In this document: piece by piece, positions 25,201 to 35,956 of the stretch
How the letters are laid out: every line of letters starts with the position of its first letter
Numbering within the stretch: position 1 is the stretch's first letter
Source of the DNA: Clavelina lepadiformis
Taxonomy: Eukaryota > Chordata > Ascidiacea > Aplousobranchia > Clavelinidae
DNA length: 64,000 nt
Direction of reading: 5' to 3'
Assembly (NCBI RefSeq): GCF_947623445.1
Contig: NC_135247.1
Location: forward strand, 4,962,501-5,026,500
Made by a program: the position numbers and the translations under genes
The notes under the pieces: model-generated
Databases searched by the model: none
Told to the model about the DNA's origin: nothing
What the model saw: the letters and a program-made list of their open reading frames with translations, nothing else

Positions 25201-27752
25201 GTAACCATACCCCGCGGTTGTCCATTCAGAGGAATGAAATACTGTATTCTCATCAAATATTATACACACAAAGCTTAATAATGCCGTCATAATATGGATA
25301 GTATACTATAGCGTTTATGGCGTGCAACCAAAACAACCCATTAATCGATATTGGGGTTTGTTTTGCACGAACAAACTAAACTACTGCAAACAATACGGAA
25401 AATTATAGGCTATATCATATACAGTCGAATCCGCTTAATTCGGACACCGGATAACCCGGACAACCGCTTTATTCGGCCAAAATGCTCGGGAACGGAACAA
25501 AAGTAAAAATTGAACGTAAAAACCTCCCGTTAATTCGGACAATTCTCCGCTTAATTCGGACACAGGTTCGCAATTCCTATAGTTAGGTTATGACACAATA
25601 AACAGCGCTTCGTCCGTTTTAACACAAGATGCAATTGCATTATGAGTGATTATGGTGAAACAATGACGATCGATGCAGTAACAATCGACAATGAACTGAT
25701 ATAAGGCCGTGCCAGCTTCATAGTCGCTTTTACTTCGGTACAATTGCGTCTATCTTGTAAAACAGAATGGTACAGAAAAGTTTTGCAGAAAAAGTGAAAT
25801 TGTTCACTAAAGTAAACGAAGAAAAAAATAAAGACGCTTCCTTGACAGTTAGGCAGTTAGCTGGGTTGGTGGGGATATCAAAATACAGTATACAGATATA
25901 CAGTATTTGTTGAATCGTTTGGTATCGAAATACTGTACAATACAACTAACCTGAAGGTATAACTCTTGTGCTTTTTTGTGCGATCAGTGCCAATTACTGC
26001 AGTATAGCGCAGCTGCAATTCATTCATTACGCAACACAACAGTATTTTAAATGCGTTGTCTGCTTTTACGCATGACCATGAAACGAACAATTAATTTTCC
26101 GCTTAGTTCGGACAAAGCCGTTTCTCCGCTTAATTCGGCCCAAAGTGAGCGGAACCAAAGTGTCCGAATTAAGCGGAGTCGACTGTATGTTATTAAATTA
26201 TTATATGGGCAAAATCATGACTATTTCGTGCAATGGTATTTTTACATTAAACTGCATACATCACATTTCTCAAATACTTTCTGATTTGGTTTTGTTGTAT
26301 CAGTTTTTATTCAATATTTTGCCAGCAGAGAGTTGCCGGCGCCGTAAGCCGAACTGGAAGCATCATAATCTTTTTCTTACTCCAGTTGTCCGATGCACTT
26401 ACCGGTTTTCATGATGTTTCTCCTTGCGTTCGATAAATAATCTTCTAATCGTATTTCTGGATTTTGATTTATATCAGAAGATTGGAAACGTTTTTGCAAA
26501 TCATTTAATCGCACTGTATAGCATTTGGATATGTTCGTTGATGCTTGCTATATCTTGAATTCCCAAAACTTTAATTTAGGTCGCGGAGTAAACCAATGGA
26601 ACAGATTTTGAAAAAAACTTTATTGCGGCTTTATCTTACCCAGCTTTATCTTGTTAACATAATCGATATACATACACAGTTTTCGTCGAACGTGTGTTTA
26701 ACCATTGACCAACAAACAGTGTTGCCCCGCATGTTTACCTATTTAAGCATACAATGACCAAATTACACCTACATTATATACACGATCACTCACACTGACG
26801 CCAAAAGGGACGTCTTAATACATGACTGTGAAAACAGTGAAAACCGTTATTGTATTATTCGTCTCAAATAAAAAAACACATTTTAGATGAGAATTTGGAA
26901 AAAATTGATTGAGCTAAACCGCTATTTCTGTTTTAATGACACAACGTGAACACAGCCAGCGCAACCACTGGTAAATTGATACATCGGCTTTTCCTGTTGA
27001 ATCATAAGATTCCGTTAAGCCGTCAGTCAACATTTACTGAAGATATTTTTTTACATTTCGTAAAATGTCATCATGACAAAGGTCTACATATTAGTGTGTC
27101 AAAATCCTTGAAATTAGTATGGATTCTGGTCTAATGTAAAAACTCTGTATTTAGTGTTTCTGTAGTATGGTAAATATAAATAATGCTTCAAGACTTTAAA
27201 TACAACTGTCGCTTCGCTTCAAAAGAAACACTTTGGATCAAAGTTACAATTACAATTTTCTACTGTTTTCTGGCATGCGGCATTATGGTGTTAACTTTAC
27301 TCACGCGAATGTTTTTTATTTGCTTTAATTGAATTTTTGTGCATGGCCGCAATTCTAAAGCACTGTCGTCGGTCGGTCTTGTGGGGCTTGAAAAATAACC
27401 AATAACGCGTTTCCACACAGATGACTTTTGAAGCACCACACGCAAGCAAGCGAGAAGAGTGCCAACGTGTATCAATGCAGGTGAATACGCCGTTCTTGTA
27501 ATTATAGGTTTGTCAGCGCAGCGTTGAATACTTCAAAGATATAAAGCTTTTATGACGTGCACGCCACCGTCAAAACACATTTAAATTGCAGAATAATTCG
27601 ATTACGTTATGCTGCCTAATAATTATAAGCACAGCATACATCAGCTCTGAAAACTTACCAATTCCGTCCACTGCCTTCCATAAAGCTTGGGCGGCTTTTG
27701 CTGCATCAAAATCTTTACTTGGAAAAATTGTACCTCGCCGTTGCACAGCCAT
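22219..27752 (-). CDS. Annexin
   Basis: Seven minus-strand exons (27659-27752, 24394-24488, 23799-23945, 23495-23644, 22888-23064, 22500-22688, 22219-22368) join in phase to give 333 residues, the size of a four-repeat annexin with a short N-terminal tail. Annexins bind acidic membranes in a Ca2+-dependent way. Repeat 1 carries WKAVDGIGTDE and the FMTPAEFDA border. Repeat 2 has TKGLGTDEK and DDVADDTSGDFRK. Repeat 3 is degenerate (YRGTDTPRYDF), as usual in the family. Repeat 4 has EFSGD, ERLHKSMDGISTNDDTLIRI and ends KSHTSRHFKQLLLAIVRGN. In repeat 4 the GXGT calcium loop reads GIST, so type II Ca2+ binding there is probably weakened. The 3.2-kb first intron contains a pogo-like transposon. A possible 3' splice site (GATAG, 27764) lies just before the start. 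The paralogue number is not assigned. Confidence 0.93.
25422..26185 (+). mobile_element. pogo/Tigger-like DNA transposon remnant
   Basis: The ends are CAGTCGAATCCGCTTAATTC...and its inverse ...GAATTAAGCGGAGTCGACTG, a terminal inverted repeat of about 25 bases with one mismatch, flanked by TA on both sides (25420-25421, 26186-26187). Internal copies of CCGCTTAATTCGGAC recur near both ends. A plus-strand stretch near 25796-25890 reads KLFTKVNEEKNKDASLTVRQ then LAGLVGISK, like the first helix-turn-helix of Tigger/CENP-B transposases. The rest of the transposase is missing, so this 764-bp copy is a deletion derivative. It lies in the first intron of the annexin gene. Confidence 0.8.
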
Positions 27753-28358
27753 AGGTAATTGATGCTATCTTTTTTCCGCAATACCTTGTACTTGTAAGTG
27801 CTTAAAATTACGGAGATTCTGCTATCCTCATAAAGGAAGTCTATTAGATAACAAACACGACGTTTTGCGACGTGGATGCTTAACTGCTTTATAAATGCTT
27901 GTGTTTAAATAACTGAATCACAATCCATCTACCCTACACGGAGACATCGGCTTTGCAAATTGCTCCTAAACTGAATTTTACGGTAAAATATCAACCAATT
28001 TGGAAATATAATATCACGGGTGTGACATTTAATGCGCCATGACATCCATTATTAATGTAAGTAATACCCATCTAAGGCATTACGAGTTGACAAGCTTTGC
28101 TCTAAAAGGCGACGCATTGAAATATTCATCGGCAAGAAAAACTGTTTTGCTGTTTGACGATGGAGTCTGTAGTTTAATAATAACCACGAAAAACAAACAA
28201 TCTGCCAATAACCTTAAAATACTCCAACAATACCCTTTATTTTCATATGTTATAGATTTTCGACTTCCGCTACTGTCGCCCAATGAAATAGCTAAGGTCT
28301 AACATCAAAGCAATCTGGATAGTGAGATACAAATCTTTTTAAAGTTTACAACGAGATT

Positions 28359-28598
28359 GTACTAAATGATGCCATTATACTTAGCTTTATTAAACGTAAA
28401 ATCATTCATCTGAAATAATAGAATAAGGATAAGTAAAGCAACACAACCTCACAGCTCAAGAGATGTTCGTTTGTCACAATGCAAAACGTCAAGTAGTCGT
28501 AGTCTACAACGAAGAAAAACACACTTGCCCGAAGCAGAAACAAAACACAAGAAATAACTAAGATAAAACGAGGCGAGTTAACAAAGGAATTTTCATTA
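28359..28598. repeat. 240-bp duplicated segment, copy 1
   Basis: Starts GTACTAAATGATGCCATTAT and ends AAAGGAATTTTCATTA. Nearly identical to 30184-30423 (about ten differences by eye) in direct orientation, 1.8 kb apart. No coding capacity is recognised. Confidence 0.85.
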
Positions 28599-28666
28599 CA
28601 GAGATTAATCTTTTGTGACACATATTTGATGCTATAACCGCAAGCAGAAAATAAGACTGTTCATAC

Positions 28667-28732
28667 CCTGTGTTCTGAACACTTTTAGGCTCACGAGTTT
28701 CGCATGCACCTTCTTCAGTGTTAGCTGACATT
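28667..28732 (-). CDS. Candidate short coding exon upstream of the annexin gene
   Basis: A 66-base minus-strand segment has a strong acceptor (TGTGTGCGTTTTCAG) and a donor (ACAGG|GTATGA). It opens with ATG four bases... in effect directly after the acceptor and encodes MSANTEEGACETREPKSVQN then T. It lies 0.9 kb upstream of the annexin start on the same strand. Phase does not fit the annexin's first exon at its own acceptor. It would fit an internal acceptor (TTTTTCCAAG, near 27712), giving an alternative N-terminus before KDFDAAKA. It may instead start an unrecognised gene. Confidence 0.3.
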
Positions 28733-29878
28733 CTGAAAACGCACACAAAGTACAGGTGATATATACTCACGGCCTGGGTCAATAAAGACAGACGACCGAG
28801 TATTATTGTCTCCAAGCAAAATCAACAGTGATGGTATGGGCCTTTTCATTTTTGTCCTGCTGCAGGGAAAAGGTATTCAATCTGCTCCATTGAAATCTCA
28901 CCGCAATCAGCGTCGTTTTGGATAAATAGATGACACACGTTAAATAGATTATTTGTTATATTGACAGTTAAAAAGGTCAATACGTTATTTTCAAAACAAG
29001 ATTCATTTTTTTGATATTTTTTCCACTGAGAGCTTGACGTGATCAATTGTTGTTTAATTAAAAATTAACCGGCGAAACTGGAAAAAACGTTTGGATTGTT
29101 TGGGTCAAGGGCAATGCTAAACTGAATATATTTAAATGGCTAAACAGTATAACTAGGCTAACGCTTTCTGCTATACGAGTACAAGTAGCCTTCAGGAACG
29201 TGTTACCGTCGTTTTGAACAAGCACCATGCTTACAAAAACTAGAAGTTCAAGTATTCCGTTAATATCATCAATATTCCACCCAATACATGAGCGAGCTTG
29301 CAAGACACGGGCCTGCAGATGGAGTCGTTCAAGCGCGCATAAGTTGTTCATTCAATTGTGTACACCGTCATGTACCTTGAATGAACTCAACAGCCTGCAA
29401 AACAGGAATGCGCTTCGCAGGCAAACTTTAGCACGTTCGGTTTTTTGTTTTGCATACCTCGTTTGTCCGCATAATCCCATGCTTCGTTTTTATAAATTAT
29501 ATTAACTCACATATTAAAAAGTAACACTATTGTAAGAACTTTTTTGATAACAGTGGTGAAATAAATATTAACGAATGTTTCAGTGAGCCATACTTTTCGT
29601 TTTTGAATGTCTCTGCTATCAGATTCATTTGTAGTCAGCCTTAATGCTTCCTCTGCAGATGTAAGGTTTAAAAGTAACGCCAACGACTATTTTGTATGCA
29701 AAGTTACTCTGCCTATTTCACTGGAAAATTTTCACGCAACCCGTTGTTAAAGTTATGCGGTTATCTGAGAAGATTGGGGGGTGTAAAAAAGTTTATTTTA
29801 GCTATTTAGGGTTTAAGATTTACGTCAGGCTTAGGTTGATATATGTTACAACATCTAAGTTAGTCTAATGTACTAAAT

Positions 29879-30184
29879 CAGCGTGGTCCAACTGCAGGCC
29901 CGCGGGCCAAAGTTGGCCCGCGAGCACCGATTTTTTGGCCCGCGAACTGATAGTCAGCTTTGATAGTCGCTATTGTCGAGGAAGAACCTCGACCGCAGAT
30001 GTCACATTGATCAGCATTTAATAGCTAAATTTTGAACTATTCTAATTTCAGTTCTAATATCAATATTACATTGTTTTTCAGTTCTAATTTCACATTTCTT
30101 CAGTTCTAATTTAAAAACAATGGCCCGCAAGATAAAAAAATTTTCTGATTTTGGACCGCGATGAAAAGAAGTTGGACCACGCTG
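29879..30184. mobile_element. hAT MITE with perfect 8-bp target duplication
   Basis: The ends are CAGCGTGGTCCAACT and AGTTGGACCACGCTG, a perfect 15-bp terminal inverted repeat. The 8-mer TACTAAAT flanks both sides (29871-29878, 30185-30192). Length 306 bases, with GGCCCGCG/CGCGGGCC clusters inside, typical of hAT non-autonomous elements. The insertion lies exactly at the left border of the second copy of the 240-bp duplication. Confidence 0.9.
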
Positions 30185-30423
30185 TACTAAATGATGCCGT
30201 TATACTTAGCTTTATTAAACGTAAAATCGTTCATCTGAACTAATAGAATAAGGATAAGCAAAGCAACACAACCTCACAGCTCATAAGATGTTCGTCTGTC
30301 ACTATGCAAACCGTCAAGTAGTCGTAGTCTACAACGAAGAAAAACACACTTGCCCGAAGCAGAAACAAAACACAAGAAATAACTAAGATAAAACGAGGCG
30401 AGTTAACAAAGGAATTTTCATTA
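30184..30423. repeat. 240-bp duplicated segment, copy 2
   Basis: Direct repeat of 28359-28598. It begins with the TACTAAAT 8-mer that forms the right target duplication of the adjacent hAT MITE. Confidence 0.85.
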
Positions 30424-33400
30424 TATCTAACAAGAAGCATTGAAAAATATCTTCAAAGGCACGACTTTTTTCACCCAAACACTGACAGCCTTAATGTAAT
30501 TAATGTCAAGGTTAAGAACATCGTGACTAAAAATATTTAAATATTATAAAAGTTTTATGCAAACTTAGTTAGAGTAGCCTACGCTTAAGATGAAATAAAG
30601 TAGGCCGACATGGTCTACTCGTATTACATTTCACGCGTTTAGTGCGCAAAGGGAAAGTGATGTCTGTTTTTCCAGGTACTTTTTCTCAAAACAACGACTT
30701 ACCTCAAAGCCGATGCTATCTTAGCTGAAATGATAAAATATGCAACTAAAAACTGTAGTTGCTTAAATTCCTCATCATGAAAGAGGGTGTAACCTGGAAA
30801 AATGGCGGAAATACGACAGGCAACCTGCAGCCTGTCCAACATTGCTGCTTCACAATACAAGACCAGGAACTGAAATCTGCTGTAAGCAGTAGAAAGCGTG
30901 GAGACGACAGAGCCTGAGATGTTGCGTTTTTCTTAAAGACCACACAAACCTCACATGCAGGTGAGAATTGTAAGCTGCGTACTCATACTCATACTCAGAC
31001 ATACATACTCAGACATACTCGGATAAGCTGTTTCATTAACAGACAAACATTACAAAAAACTGAATTTAGCCATTTCGCAGTACACCTGAAGAAGCATGCT
31101 TACGTTTGCGAAAGCTCGCGTAGAAAAATATAAATAAAGTTAACCTTCAAAGTTCCAAACTATATCTTGTTTTTTTATTATACTTTAATATTTGGTTAAC
31201 ACGGTTCAGACAACATCAAAAAACTGAATTTGGATTAACATACTAAGTGTCTAATTGAAACCTCGTGACCATATACAGTAGTCATATTCATAAACAAGCA
31301 CACTATTAAAAAGCAGCGTAAGCTAATCACATAATGAATTCCAAATACTGAAATGCACTAAATCTGGGAGTAATTCTCCTAGGGCCTAGGTTATAAGAAA
31401 CAGTTTTGTTGAATTAAAACATCAAAAGCATATTTAATTAAAGAAAGGTTTTCAAAACTTAAAGTGAAGGCATGTCCAAAAACAACTTGATCTGATATGA
31501 AGGAACACTATTAACTAAACATTCTGGTAAAATGCTTTTAAAAATTTATTCATGGTTAGTTTGTTATCAGCAAAAGATAAATCGCAAAAAGCCTGAGTTT
31601 TTGGCCATTCTTGTGTGGCGGTCGTGATAGTAATTGCAATAATTTATATAATTGGCTTTCTAAATAAACATTCTGTGTTTCTCCAGTTAGATTCAATTCA
31701 ATTGAGTGTTTGAAGTGTATTTTTCGTAGTTAAATCGATAAGCAAACAATGAGTTCCAAAACCGACGCTCTGACATAGTTTCAAATGTTTCAAGTAGCAT
31801 TGTATTGTATCGTGTGTAACGTAGATGGTACTTGTGAGGAAAAGTGTATGACGTAGGATAAATAATACATGTGACGTGTTATACGTGTCATGGTAAAACG
31901 TAGCATGGCTGTCGCCCATTGGTTGGATACAGCGGTATAAAAACTAAGGTTTGGTTAAAATCGTTCTTCTTCTTCTTCTTAACTTTTCTCAGAGTATCAG
32001 TTTTACCTTCTGGACTGTTCATTACTGAATTGATTTTATAGCTTTATTTGAATGTGAAAGAATGATGAAAATGTTTCTGATGTGATACAACAATATTTCG
32101 GAAAATATACCAATTAGACTTTATGAATCTGGTGTTGATTTAAAGAAACAATGTAGAGAAAGCAAGCGCAACGGAGTCAAAGACACAATTGTCTAGGTCT
32201 CTAGGAGTTCTAAAAGAAAGACTCATAGCCTTTAGCTTTAGGCCAACCTAAAAACAATCCACTTCGCCAACCCCACAATTGTGACTTAGATCAAAGCTCT
32301 TGTTCTGTCACACATTAGTCAAGTTGCTTGACAGCATGCTGCTGTTGTTGCTTTTTTTGAACTGAAGTCAGAAGTGTAGGTCATAGGAGTTTAGCTTATG
32401 TCCAAATAGGCGTCATGTGAAGAACTTAGCAACGTGAAGCATTGCAACTGAATAAATTATGATTGTTTTAAACATAAAAATCCGGTAGCTCAATCCGTTT
32501 CGTCCGTGAAGTTACAGTATCCTTTGGACCGCATAGGCTACCCGTCAAAACCAGTATCGTACTGGTTGCCGTGGTTGGGCTATACGCTGACACCTCTGAA
32601 GCTATTGGTAGTTAGCTATGCAGCTGTAACAGATGCAGACATAATATAAAACAGTATACGTATTGCTAAATTTATGAATTTGCGAATGTTGTGTGTGATT
32701 ACTTATGACATCATAAAAGCCTTAATTACGTCAAAATTAGGGCGAAGTTTGCGATTTTCTTTTGCTTATAATTGCCTAACCAGTAGTTATTTTTTAAAAC
32801 TATTTTACCAGAATATTCAGGGAGTAGTGTTCTTTCATATAAGATCAATTTATTTTTGGACTTGCCCCTTGATTAAAGTAAATTTAAAACCATTAATTAA
32901 AAAACTTTTCATTACAAAAGGAATTTTTCCGTGAAAAATATTAAACTAACTATTTAAAAAAATTTGCATAAAGTTTTTGAAAAGAAAAAGCTTTCTGAAA
33001 AAAACTATAAAATCTAATGCAAAAACTTTTTTAAAAATGTAAACATTAACAAAATAATTTAAAAGTAATAAATAAATTGGCAAAATTTGGGAATATACGG
33101 GAGCTTTTGTTGAAATAGTTAAAATTATATCAACTGTGGACTTTGGGTTGGCTGTAGTCTACTATACCTTTTTCTAGTTCCGGGTAATAAACTTATTTGC
33201 AATGCCGTGATAATTTTAATTCGTGGTTATCCGAAATAAAACATTAAGATTGGAGACTTTGCATTCCTATTCAACTCTATACATTATTTTGAACGTTTTT
33301 AGAGATAGTGGTAACAAATAAACATGCAGCCTGCATTACAAAGTTTAACGAAGGTTACCTGCTAGCGTAAGTGGCAAGCCAAAGACAACACGAACCATGT

Positions 33401-34130
33401 TGAGCCTTTTCTGCAACTCTTTTCGCCCTCTAGTTGTGCACTGCCTTTTCGTATGCAGTTACCTGTAGGAACTACATTTGCCTACCTCAGTTCTTGAAGC
33501 TGACATTTAGCCGGACGATTTGTAATCGACTCATCTGTATTATTTTGAATGACAAATTCGCGTGATCGAACGCGTCGCTCATTAACGTGACCAACAAATC
33601 ACATAACAGAATGATAAAGTGCACAAATACAACTTTGTATTGCTAACGATCAAAAATGGCTTGTGCAGGCGGATTTCTGATCTACCACCACAAATAGCAC
33701 TAAATATTTAAATGTGACGTTCTGCATACATAAAAGGTAACACGAGAATTGCAACGCAGTCAACTACATACAGTAAATGCGGACTACAGCCAATCTCGCG
33801 TATAATAATTTAAAACACTAAACGACAACGTTTAAAGTAAACTTGCACAATCACTGAAAGTACGGGGTCTGTGACAAAACAACAATATCTAAGTGATGCG
33901 CAATTTCGCTGCAGTAAACTTTAGTCCAGTATTTCCGCGTTAAAATTATTTTCACGATGAAAGAGGAATGGATTTGATACAAGCATGAACATGCAATAAA
34001 CTGTGAAAACGAGAAACGAACCACAGAATAGCATGAGGGCTGACAATAAACCTTAACAGTTCAAGACGCGTAACAGTCCGGAGAGAAATCTTTCTTGATG
34101 TTCAATTAACTTTTCACGGTGTAAAATTTT
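30424..34130. other. Gene-free region
   Basis: No exon with convincing borders was found. A simple repeat of ACTCATACTC/ACTCAGACAT units lies at 30979-31022. A segment at 31081-31135 (ACCTGAAGAAGCATGC...AAATAAAGTTAACC) resembles the 3' tail of non-LTR retrotransposons, but no body is seen. Confidence 0.4.
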
Positions 34131-34701
34131 CTAAGTAGGTCGATAATTTACATGTAATTCTGGTTTAACGTGGCAGACCAGTTCAAGCACCCGTTCTATT
34201 ACTTTGTCTTTATTTTGTTGGGTTTGGGCGTTTAATGATCGAAGCTCATCTTCCTGACGCTGGTCCATCTGCATCCGAACGTCATCTCGTGAGCCCAATA
34301 TCTAAACAAAATCAGTGTCGTTTTAGATTTGTGATCAAGACTTGTAACGAGTTACGAATACGACTATAAATAAATTGTCGATATTTCGTCATCAAGTTAA
34401 CTACTCATTAAGTGAAATCTCAAAGAACTTACTTTAGATTCTCTGTCCTTGAATTTTTGCTCCACCTGGCCGCGGAAGTTCTCGATATCCACTTTGGCTT
34501 CCTCTTTTGCTGCTTTCAGTCGTTTAGTTTTCCCTGCATTATGCACATAGTGATTTTTTGATACATTAAAAAGTTAAAGATAAAATAAATAAGCGGAAAA
34601 ATGGTTAAATTAGACATACTTTTTCGTGCTTCTGCGACTTTTTCTGAGGCCTTTTTCTCAGCGGTGAGCAATTGTTGTATCCCAGGAGTCTGACTTGCCA
34701 T
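34131..34701 (-). CDS. ATP6V1G: V-type proton ATPase subunit G (V1 stalk)
   Basis: Three minus-strand exons, 34620-34701, 34433-34533 and 34131-34301, join in phase to give 117 residues (human G1 has 118). The N-terminus MASQTPGIQQLLTAEKKASE matches the G family almost residue for residue, followed by KVAEARK and a long charged helix (RKTKRLKAAKEEAKVDIENF). The C-terminus LVCHVKPELHVNYRPT matches the conserved end (VC.I.PE.H.NYR in vertebrates). Subunit G pairs with subunit E in the peripheral stalks that hold the catalytic V1 head against V0 subunit a. It lies 1.3 kb downstream of, and on the same strand as, two genes for subunit a, the membrane-side anchor of that stalk. Confidence 0.95.
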
Positions 34702-35956
34702 GACAACAAAATAAGTTTACAAGCAGATTTTTAACTTGAGTTCTGCAGGGAAATCCTTAAAAGAACGAAAAGTTGGGGTAAATATACAAATATGTTTGAT
34801 TACTTCAATTTCACAATATACATTCTCATGATACACTCTTAAAAGAAAGCATTCTTATTTCTTAATATCTTTGAAATATGAATATTACACCAACACAAAT
34901 TGCTGTTCAAATAAACACTGGCCACAGTTCTTTTAGCAAAACCAAAATGCAATTGCAAAAAATTCCCTAGAGCATGCACTAAAACAAGTGGTAAAACTCT
35001 GATTAAGTTCTCGTAAAAATGCCATACCAAAAATACCAATTCAGTTAGAAACTAATCGTACAATGGTAATAGTTTACTATAATGGTGCTGTGTCAAAATA
35101 ACTCTTCGTCATTAACATAATGTGGCCGTTGAAACATTCTATTAGTAATGGTATTTGTATAGAACATAAACTTTTTACTACCACCACAAAGCATCCCGCC
35201 ACACCATGAAGCAAATAAATAAAAGCCTAACTGCAGACTTAGCAGTAAAATACACTACAATGCCCATTTCATAATATCTAGGAAAATATACAAAAAATCA
35301 GGGTGTTCGTTTCACACCTAAATGAACGAACATTTCAAACACTACTGTTTATTATTGCAAGTTAACTCGCATTTCTGGGATTAGAATTGGGTAATATGTT
35401 GGAATGTTTCATTTTTATAAACACTTAATAAACGGCAATCGTTGTAACTGGTGATCTTTGAAATCACTATGAAAATGTAGAACAAAAACTTTTCAATTTA
35501 ACTAACTTATCTACTCATTTCACAGAAAAGGCACATTGTTACTTTAATCAACTTGCCATCAAAAGAACACTTTAATACAAAGAATGTTAGAAAATGCTAG
35601 AATATAGAAAATATTAGATACTGTGATGAAAGCTACAGCTTTAGCAAAGTTTAGTCAAGATAAGGGTAAGAAACTTCGGCTAATTTGATTTAATAATGGT
35701 AAACATTAAAATAGGGATGACAAATCACAACAAAGTTATATTAAATTGAGGTCGAGCTTTCAAACTACTCCATCACTCTACAGTTGCATCGTACCTAACC
35801 AGCATAAAGCTATGTTTACTAATAACAAGGGGACAAAATTCTATTCAATATTAACATATGCACAGCTGAGGGAGAATCCCACCCTTTAGAATTTATCCAA
35901 AAGTCAAAAAGCAAAAAAAGATTTGTTAGTTGTAATTTATGATATTTATAAGCGTC
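34702..35956. other. Spacer between V-ATPase G and a genes
   Basis: AT-rich, no supported gene. It must hold the promoter of the G subunit gene and the 3' end of the first a subunit gene. At 1.25 kb it is far longer than intercistronic gaps in known tunicate operons, so co-transcription is unlikely. Confidence 0.45.

Larger units (their letters stand above)
27753..29878. other. Mostly non-coding upstream of annexin
   Basis: Apart from the 240-bp repeat and the short exon candidate, nothing is secure. A minus-strand frame at 28846-28950 ends NDADCGEISMEQIEYLF and recalls an imperfect EF-hand loop (glycine one place early), but no acceptor precedes it. Confidence 0.3.

Noticed and set aside
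28846-29046. EF-hand-like sequence NDADCGEISMEQIEYLF
   Set aside because: The loop glycine is one position early, position 12 is not Glu/Asp, and no acceptor precedes it.
31081-31135. Possible retrotransposon 3' tail or ribozyme-like motif (CCTGAAGAAG...GCGAAAGC)
   Set aside because: No element body or poly-A/target duplication was found, and the hammerhead core is not matched.
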